Assembly (NCBI GenBank): GCA_019187665.1
Contig: JABARH010000002.1
Coordinates: 1 to 64,000 of the forward strand
DNA length: 64,000 nucleotides
Source of the DNA: Anaerolineales bacterium
GTDB taxonomy: Bacteria; Chloroflexota; Anaerolineae; Anaerolineales; Villigracilaceae
Direction of reading: 5' to 3'
Below are positions 58,588 through 64,000 of this stretch, piece after piece. The notes under the pieces were generated by a model, which did no database searches, had not been told where the DNA came from, and worked only from the letters and a program-made list of their open reading frames with translations. A program made the position numbers and the translations under genes. How positions within the stretch are numbered: position 1 is the first letter of the stretch; the number at the start of each line of letters is the position of its first letter.

Positions 58588-60126
58588 TTATCTCGGCAAC
58601 GAAAAACAAATCTTCGCGCCCGTGCCCGCCCCTACGGGTGAGTCTGCCCAAATCCTTCCTCCATGCGCCTCCACAATCGCGCGGGCGAGGTAGAGTCCCA
58701 GGCCAGCGCCTTTAGTCTGCTTGACGGCGTTGGTGGAGCGATAGAAGCGGTCGAAGATGTGCGGCAGGTCTTTGGCTTCGATGCCAGGTCCCTCATCGCT
58801 GACGCACACGATCACCTGCTCGGGGCGCGCCTGTCCGCTGATGCGGATCGCGCCTTTGGGCGCGTACTTGAGCGCGTTCGAGACCAGGTTGGCGATGACC
58901 TGCTCCACGCGCGTTTCGTCCGCAAGGATGACGGGGAATTTTTCGGGGAAGTCCGCGACGAGTTGATGCTTGGACGATTGCACCGCGAAGCGCTCGATCA
59001 CGCGTGACGCCAGAGCGGGGATGGCGACATCAGCGCGGTTCAAGCTCAGTCCGCCCGCCTGCAAACGCGACGCGTCCAACAGGTCATCAATCATATTTGA
59101 TAAACGATCCGCTTCCTCCTCGATGACTTCAAGCGAGTCGCGGAGGGTGCGCTTATCCCACTTGGCGTCGTCGCGCCGCAGCGTAGACGCGTAACCTTTG
59201 ATCAGCGCGACAGGCGTCCGCAGTTCGTGGCTGACCACGGAGATGAACGTGCTTTTGAGTTCGTCGGCGGTGCGGAAGTGGGTGATGTCGCGCACGGTCA
59301 CGGTGACGTTGCGGAGTTTCCCCTCATGGGTCAGGAGCGGGGCGTAGGTCACGCCGACGGGGATGGGCGGAGGCTCAGGGCGCTGGAGGTCGCCTTCCAC
59401 GTAGAGCGACGCGTTGGGAGTCAACGGCCAGCCGTCCGCGATGGCCTGTTCGAGGGTCGTCCCTTGAGGGTCACGCGCCCAGCGGATCACATCCGCGTGA
59501 GGAGCGCCAGCCAGCTGGTCGTGAGTCCGACCGTAGATGCGCTCAAAGGCGTCGTTGACGCGTTCGATGGTCAAGTCCGCGTTGAGAATCATGATTCCGT
59601 CCGCGGCGGAGTCGAGCAGCGCGTCGAGTCTCTGTTTCTCGATATTGACTTGTCCGTAAAGCCGCGCGTTGTAGACCGCGATGGCGGCTTGACTGGCGAA
59701 CGAACCCAGCAGGGCAATGTCGTTGGGAGAGAACACGCCCGCGTAATTGCGGAAGATGAAGATCACGCCGATCACCTGGCTGTGTGCGATGAGCGCGATG
59801 CCCGTGCCGTTGAGCAGGCCCATGCTGACGGTGTATGTCAAGCCTTTCAACATGCGGTTGAGCTCGGCGACATCCAACTCCGCGACTTTTTCTTCGGCGA
59901 GCAGGGGCGTGAGGTAACTGAGGAACGCGGGCGGAATTCCCTGTGCCGCGGCGACGCGCCAGCCATCGCTTTCTTTGAGGGCGATCAGGCCAGCCTGTCC
60001 CGCCAGCATCTCAATGGAAATCTTGAGGATGCGCGCCAGCAGTTTGTCGAGGTCGAGTTCCTCAGTGAGGAGACGCGCGATCTCGAGTAGATAATCTCTT
60101 TGGCGGACGCGGAAATCGGGGAGCAT
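58588..60126 (-). CDS. Sensor histidine kinase with GAF and PAS domains
   Basis: The protein has 512 residues. GAF-like domain (about 10-160), PAS domain (about 180-290; ILNADLTIERVNDAFERIYGRT), HisKA with the phospho-His in FISVVSHELRTPVALIKGY (about 299), then HATPase boxes: N (VISNALKYAPKG-like), G1 VSDEGPGIEAKDLPHIFDRFYRS and G2 GAGLGLYLARAIVEAHGG. No membrane helix, so a cytoplasmic sensor. No partner regulator adjacent. Its 3' end is the sequence repeated between the TA modules. Confidence 0.92.
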   Translation of the reverse strand: MLPDFRVRQRDYLLEIARLLTEELDLDKLLARILKISIEMLAGQAGLIALKESDGWRVAAAQGIPPAFLSYLTPLLAEEKVAELDVAELNRMLKGLTYTVSMGLLNGTGIALIAHSQVIGVIFIFRNYAGVFSPNDIALLGSFASQAAIAVYNARLYGQVNIEKQRLDALLDSAADGIMILNADLTIERVNDAFERIYGRTHDQLAGAPHADVIRWARDPQGTTLEQAIADGWPLTPNASLYVEGDLQRPEPPPIPVGVTYAPLLTHEGKLRNVTVTVRDITHFRTADELKSTFISVVSHELRTPVALIKGYASTLRRDDAKWDKRTLRDSLEVIEEEADRLSNMIDDLLDASRLQAGGLSLNRADVAIPALASRVIERFAVQSSKHQLVADFPEKFPVILADETRVEQVIANLVSNALKYAPKGAIRISGQARPEQVIVCVSDEGPGIEAKDLPHIFDRFYRSTNAVKQTKGAGLGLYLARAIVEAHGGRIWADSPVGAGTGAKICFSLPR

Positions 60127-60228
60127 GGTTTGATGGTGTTGGTAGTTGCTTCGTTAGATCGTTCGGATCACGCGGGTTGAGTAGCGGGCGATGCGAGTGT
60201 ATCGAAACCCATTTTATCATCAGCACAG

Positions 60229-60345
60229 AACGTACGCATAATTGGCGTTCTCCCCTGGCGCCGCCCGTGATTTGCCAGGCAAATCAGGCAGGTCTAACGC
60301 CAGCAGGCGCGTTAGAACTTCGGCGCGCCCTACGCAAGGTTTTGC
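60229..60345. repeat. Dispersed palindromic element (related to 22930-23015)
   Basis: It begins CGTACGCATAATTGGCGTTC and ends CGCGCCCTACGCAAGGTTTTGCATA, with an inner palindrome GATTTGCCAGGCAAATC. The spacer 60127-60425 has no gene. Confidence 0.6.
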
Positions 60346-60425
60346 ATAATTCCTGATCAATGAGACGGGGAACTATTGTCCTCCCATTTTCGTTTACGAT
60401 AAAATCAAATTGAGGAGATCCTTTC

Positions 60426-61097
60426 ATGTTCAAAAAAAGTGTGTTTTACCTGATGTTATGCCTGACCCTGCTCGCCGCCTGCGCGCCCGTCTCGCCGCCT
60501 GCGCCAGCCAACACCCCTGTTTCGCTGCCGAGCGAGGCTCCGACGCAGGTTCCGCCAGCCACTGCGGTTCCAGCGCAGGTAGAAACATCTGTCCCGCCGG
60601 TGAGCGAATCCCCAACACAGGCGATGGTTATTCGGGATGAAACGTGTCCATCTGCCATCGCGGATTTGAAATTGATGGCGAATCTGGAAGGCGGATTTTG
60701 CATGCTGTATCCTGCCGAATTCACCTGGGATGGCGCGCGGATGGTGGTCTTGAATCCCTCTGGCATGCCTGGCGACGTCCCCGGCGAGGCGTGGGTGCTT
60801 GTTTCGATCAGCGAAGCGGGGGGGCAGACCGCCGCCCAGATCGCGGACGCTCAGATTGCCGAGGCGGCTGGCATGGGAATGGGGGCAGAAGTTGTCCGCA
60901 CCGAATTGACGGTCGGCGGCCAGCCCGCCATTCTCGTGGATGGCCTGCCCGCGCAAGACTCGGTGCGCTATGTGTACGTGGTCAATAATGATCGGCTGTA
61001 TCGGCTTGAGTTCACGCCCTGGTATCCGCAGGACGGAACCAGTCCGCTGGAAAAACTCTATCAGGTAGTGGTGGATTCATTCCGCTTCCTGCCGTAG
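60426..61097 (+). CDS. Lipoprotein of unknown function
   Basis: The protein has 223 residues, with GAGGAG upstream. Lipobox LLAAC (Cys20), then a long Pro/Thr/Val-rich linker (about 22-65). The globular part (about 70-223) has CPSAIADLKLMANLEGGFCMLYPAEF and a C-terminal YQVVVDSFRFLP, reminiscent of PsbP/LpqN-like lipoprotein folds. Anchored outside the membrane. No function assigned. Confidence 0.7.
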   Translation: MFKKSVFYLMLCLTLLAACAPVSPPAPANTPVSLPSEAPTQVPPATAVPAQVETSVPPVSESPTQAMVIRDETCPSAIADLKLMANLEGGFCMLYPAEFTWDGARMVVLNPSGMPGDVPGEAWVLVSISEAGGQTAAQIADAQIAEAAGMGMGAEVVRTELTVGGQPAILVDGLPAQDSVRYVYVVNNDRLYRLEFTPWYPQDGTSPLEKLYQVVVDSFRFLP

Positions 61098-61119
61098 GTA
61101 AAATTCTTTTCCAGGAATC

Positions 61120-61150
61120 AAAAGCGCGTCTCCAAAAGAGACGCGCTTTT
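61120..61150. terminator. Bidirectional terminator
   Basis: A perfect 13-bp stem AAAAGCGCGTCTC/GAGACGCGCTTTT with loop CAAAA between convergent genes. Confidence 0.85.
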
Positions 61151-61216
61151 CAATTTCTAGCTCAGGTTGCGCAGGTACGCGCGCAATTCGTTGCCTGTCT
61201 CGTATCCAATCTTCGA

Positions 61217-62770
61217 TCATGTCAAGATCACATGCCCGCAGTATTCGCACTTGTCCATGCCGAGTTCGAGCATGCCGCCGCAGTTGGGGCATTTGATCGT
61301 TTCGACCGTGATCGGGAATTTCTGCTCCTTGAACGCGGTTTCGTTTTCCGCGAGGTCGGCGCGCAGTCGTTTGAGCCGCGCCAGGTACGCGTCGCCCGTC
61401 ACCTCGCCCGCTTTGCGCAGCCGCTCCACATCCGCGATGGATTCTTTGATCATGCGCCGCTCTGCCTCGAGCGACTCGCGGCTCTTGTCTTGAATGGACA
61501 CTTTCATTTCGGGCCTTTTCGGCATCGTGGCGAGAATCCACGCGACCGCGATGATGGCCGCGGAGACGATCAGCCCGACCAGAATCGGCGCGAACTGAAA
61601 GCCCGGGATTTTGTTGTGCGTCACGTTCCGGACTTCAAGTTGGTCCGCGTCGGAGACGGCTAACACACGTTCGTTGCCCAGTCGCCCCTCGTCAATGCGC
61701 GTGATGCCTGAACTGTAACTCCCCAATTTGGAGCGCGCCCCATCGGGCGAAAAAATGATCACCTCGCCCGCGTCGTCGCCGACGATGACTTCCTGCCTGC
61801 CATCGTCGTCAAAATCCACGCCGACGATTTCCGTCACCTTGTCCGAGACGGAGCGCGACCATATTTCTTTTCCGTGCGCGTCCAGCGCCCACAGGCCGCC
61901 GTCCTTGCCGCCGACGATGATCTCGATCGAAGACGGATCGCCGTTGATTTCGGCAGTGCGGATTTCGGAAATGGCCTGCCCCATCTCTTCAATGAAAGAG
62001 CGCGTCCCTTCCGCCCCGTTCCAGATCGCGAACTCGCCATACTCGCCGCCCGTCAAGATTTCGCTTGTGCCGTCGCCAAACAGATCGTAGGAACGGATGC
62101 GGCGCAATTGCTCGGTCTGGTTCGCCCACAGGATGTCTCCGCTTCCATCCACAATGCCGAAGTCGCCGCTGTGCGAGCCGACCGCCAGATGAATCTTCCC
62201 GTTGACGCGCGCGTCGTCCATGCCGCGTAATTCCTCGCTGCCCATGCGCGCCTGCCAGAGTTCCTGCCCGCTGGAAGAAAGGCCCAGCAGCCAGCCATCG
62301 TCCGCGCCGAGGACGATTTCCGTTTGTCCCTCGAATTTGATGATCGCGACGCGCGCGGGCATGCCGATATTCGAGGTCGCGTCGAGCAACGTGATCGTCC
62401 TGCCTTTGTCAATCATTTGCACCATCGGCGGATAGATCTGGAACAAAATTACGTCTTCCACGCCGTCGCCGTTCAGATCGCCCATCGTGGATTTGCCGTT
62501 GCCCACATCCGCGCTCGCCACGAGGTTGCCCGCCGCGTCGTAGATGGAGGCGCTGTTCCCATTTTGGATGAAGAGATCGTTCACGCCGTCGCCCGTCAGG
62601 TCAATGATCTTCATGCTCTCCGCGCTGGAGTACCCCACCGACCAGAGTGAATCGCTGGAATATTTTTCCGCCGCGGCCGATCCGTTGAACGCGAATAGCG
62701 CCGACACGCCCATCACAAGCGCAACCAGAATTAATGCAAGAATGATTGTGGTGACAGATCGAGAATTCAT
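61217..62770 (-). CDS. Beta-propeller membrane protein with C-terminal zinc ribbon
   Basis: The protein has 517 residues. N-terminal helix (about 8-30), then about seven FG-GAP/VCBS-like blades outside the membrane (IIDLTGDGVNDLFIQNG, MGDLNGDGVEDVILF, VDFDDDGRQEVIVGD), a second helix (about 400-420), a cytoplasmic coiled coil (about 430-490) and a zinc ribbon CPNCGGMLELGMDKCEYCG. TGA at 61217-61219 ends it, but the same frame stays open for 19 more codons (IGYETGNELRAYLRNLS-type) to TAG at 61157-61159, just before the terminator. Function unknown. Confidence 0.78.
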   Translation of the reverse strand: MNSRSVTTIILALILVALVMGVSALFAFNGSAAAEKYSSDSLWSVGYSSAESMKIIDLTGDGVNDLFIQNGNSASIYDAAGNLVASADVGNGKSTMGDLNGDGVEDVILFQIYPPMVQMIDKGRTITLLDATSNIGMPARVAIIKFEGQTEIVLGADDGWLLGLSSSGQELWQARMGSEELRGMDDARVNGKIHLAVGSHSGDFGIVDGSGDILWANQTEQLRRIRSYDLFGDGTSEILTGGEYGEFAIWNGAEGTRSFIEEMGQAISEIRTAEINGDPSSIEIIVGGKDGGLWALDAHGKEIWSRSVSDKVTEIVGVDFDDDGRQEVIVGDDAGEVIIFSPDGARSKLGSYSSGITRIDEGRLGNERVLAVSDADQLEVRNVTHNKIPGFQFAPILVGLIVSAAIIAVAWILATMPKRPEMKVSIQDKSRESLEAERRMIKESIADVERLRKAGEVTGDAYLARLKRLRADLAENETAFKEQKFPITVETIKCPNCGGMLELGMDKCEYCGHVILT

Positions 62771-62980
62771 AGGTTCCTCTTTGCGAGGCTCCCGTTGGAA
62801 ACGGGATCCCGTTTTTATTAACTCGCCTTACGCAATACCGCAAGATTTATCTTGCGCTCCTCGATGCAACTTGAAAGTTGCGGTAGTGAGACTGCGTAAC
62901 ATCACTGATTAACTTGCCTTGCCAGCGCTGCAAGATTGTGGAAAAACAAATAAACACCAGCGTAACCGCGCGCATAATTG
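62771..62980. repeat. Spacer with several small hairpins
   Basis: CCCGTTGGAAACGGG (62791-62805), CGCAAGATTTATCTTGCG (62839-62856) and GCAACTTGAAAGTTGC (62865-62880) are clear inverted repeats; the second and third resemble the GGCAAGATGAAGTTTGCC core of the 34-bp array near luxS. No gene. Confidence 0.5.
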
Positions 62981-63997
62981 CTACGCCTTCTTCAGCTGCA
63001 ACAAACCATACGCCGACTTTAACACGCCCAACACGCTTTCTGCCGAAACTGTCTCGCGCGGACTCGAGGCCAGCACGGTGACAATATCTCCCGAAGTATC
63101 CACCGCGTTGATGGTGTAATCGCCGACCTGATCGTTGGTCTTGATCTCCTGGTTCGACGCAATTGTATACATTTCGGAATTCACCGCGATGCGGACCTTC
63201 AATTCCTGGTACGCGCCTTTGAACTTGGCGGGCTTCCATTTGGATTTGCCGCTGATCTGGCCCACGCCCCAATAGCCCTTCCTCTCTTTTACGCGTTGGA
63301 TGCCCGAAACGCGCAGTACGTTGCCGTCGTACATTTTGGCTTTGAAGTTCAACCACTGATCGCGAAAGTATTGCGTGGTGCGGCCGCGCGCGTCTTTGGC
63401 CTCGCGCGCCACTTTGGCGGTCTGTTTCGCTCCCGTCAGATCCAGGTTGCCGAGAAAACCCGACCCAGGGCGGAGATCGTCGCGCAACGTGTTTATAATT
63501 TTTTCAAACTCGCCGAACGCTGGCGGAAAAGCCTGTACTTGTGCGCGCTTCAGTTTGACGCTCAAAACGATGCCGATCACCCACAGCGCGATGCCGCCCG
63601 CGACGAACGCACAGGAGGGGGTGTAGCCGAGCAGGTAGATCAGGCCCTCCACGAGCATTAGCCCGAGCCCCGCCCAAAAGAGGAAGCGCGGCCCCTTGAC
63701 CCAGCTCGCGCGCGTCGCGTTCACCTTGCCGGCCTGTGCCATCAGCATTGACATGTTGTCGAGAATGGCGCGCGGCTTGTTGCTGAAATTCAAGTAAAGT
63801 GGGGTGTAATCGCTCGGCGCGCTGCCCGCCGCGTGCACAGGAGAAGCGCCCTTCGAGGCCGCCGCGCCCGCTTTTGGTCCAGTGGGACGCGCAGCAGCCA
63901 GCGCGGATTTTCCCTGCGCGGTCTTTGTCGCATTGCGGATCACCATCGCCGCGCCAATGAGAATGAACAGGGGCATGACGCAAAAAACGAACCCCAA
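62981..63997 (-). CDS. Membrane protein of unknown function (may continue beyond the window)
   Basis: At least 338 residues. An N-terminal membrane helix (about 3-20), an Ala/Pro-rich linker, two adjacent helices (about 105-145), then a soluble C-terminal domain (about 160-338) with AKMYDGNVLRVSGIQRVKERKGYWGVGQISGKSKW and a strand-rich end. The visible start is a TTG at the window edge, so the true start may lie outside. Same strand as the propeller gene; no function assigned. Confidence 0.55.
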   Translation of the reverse strand: MGFVFCVMPLFILIGAAMVIRNATKTAQGKSALAAARPTGPKAGAAASKGASPVHAAGSAPSDYTPLYLNFSNKPRAILDNMSMLMAQAGKVNATRASWVKGPRFLFWAGLGLMLVEGLIYLLGYTPSCAFVAGGIALWVIGIVLSVKLKRAQVQAFPPAFGEFEKIINTLRDDLRPGSGFLGNLDLTGAKQTAKVAREAKDARGRTTQYFRDQWLNFKAKMYDGNVLRVSGIQRVKERKGYWGVGQISGKSKWKPAKFKGAYQELKVRIAVNSEMYTIASNQEIKTNDQVGDYTINAVDTSGDIVTVLASSPRETVSAESVLGVLKSAYGLLQLKKA

Positions 63998-64000
63998 AAT

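Overview
The window looks like chromosome from a member of the Chloroflexota, most likely class Anaerolineae. This is an inference from gene content and style: G+C-rich coding, many lipoproteins with Pro/Thr-rich linkers after the lipobox, a membrane protein with a baseplate-J-like domain, PrkC-like kinase and FHA signalling genes, and many intergenic simple repeats. No rRNA is present to confirm it. Most of the window is ordinary chromosome, with an IS5-family end at the left edge and one clear accessory segment at about 54.8-58.7 kb.

Layout: 0-4.9 kb, IS end, Castor/Pollux-like ion channel, secreted Kelch/HYR protein. 4.9-8.7 kb, aminotransferase, small membrane protein, sortase, then divergent tmRNA (tag ANRTSYAAMPLAA) followed by three exact 86-bp copies of a tmRNA-tail/terminator unit, and a lipoprotein. 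8.8-15.4 kb, dnaK, C39-type peptidase/TPR protein, SbcD-like nuclease, MFS transporter, tRNA-Lys(CTT); the spacers here are octamer or 15/16-mer arrays. 15.4-22 kb, ruvX, baseplate-J-like protein, CoA-transferase, and alaS, preceded by a short Ala-codon-rich leader ORF, a mutually exclusive hairpin pair and a terminator, which together look like a ribosome-mediated attenuator.

22-27 kb (minus strand): TIM-barrel isomerase, luxS, sugar-phosphate-cyclase (EboD/EEVS-like), ubiG-like methyltransferase and UbiA-like prenyltransferase form a directional cluster that resembles a reduced ebo (EboE-EboD-EboC) locus with an added methylation and SAH-recycling branch. 27-39 kb: lipoprotein, M14 carboxypeptidase, cinA, an extra Liv-type binding protein, an FAD amine oxidase, an ornithine-cyclodeaminase family enzyme, and a complete branched-chain-type ABC transporter (livK-H-M-G-F). 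39-52.9 kb: cNMP-binding protein, LysM/M23 endopeptidase, DUF192, response regulator, HycI-like protease, glycosyltransferase, AAA+ ATPase, GDPD, GH3 family protein, Ser/Thr kinase, FHA-winged helix protein, PIG-L deacetylase, CpXC protein.

53-60 kb: oligoendopeptidase F, then three toxin-antitoxin modules in a row (VapBC-like; MNT-HEPN; AbrB-PIN). Each module is separated from the next by a remnant copy of the 3' end of the histidine kinase gene that lies at 58588-60126, as if TA modules were captured one after another at that gene end. The two modules nearest the kinase have broken toxins (a 5-bp duplication in HEPN, two in-frame stops in PIN); the farthest one is intact. 60-64 kb: lipoprotein and two membrane proteins.

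A recurring feature is TATAAT placed 6-8 nt before a start codon with no Shine-Dalgarno sequence, which suggests several leaderless transcripts. All functional calls are from reading the sequence; no database searches were run.
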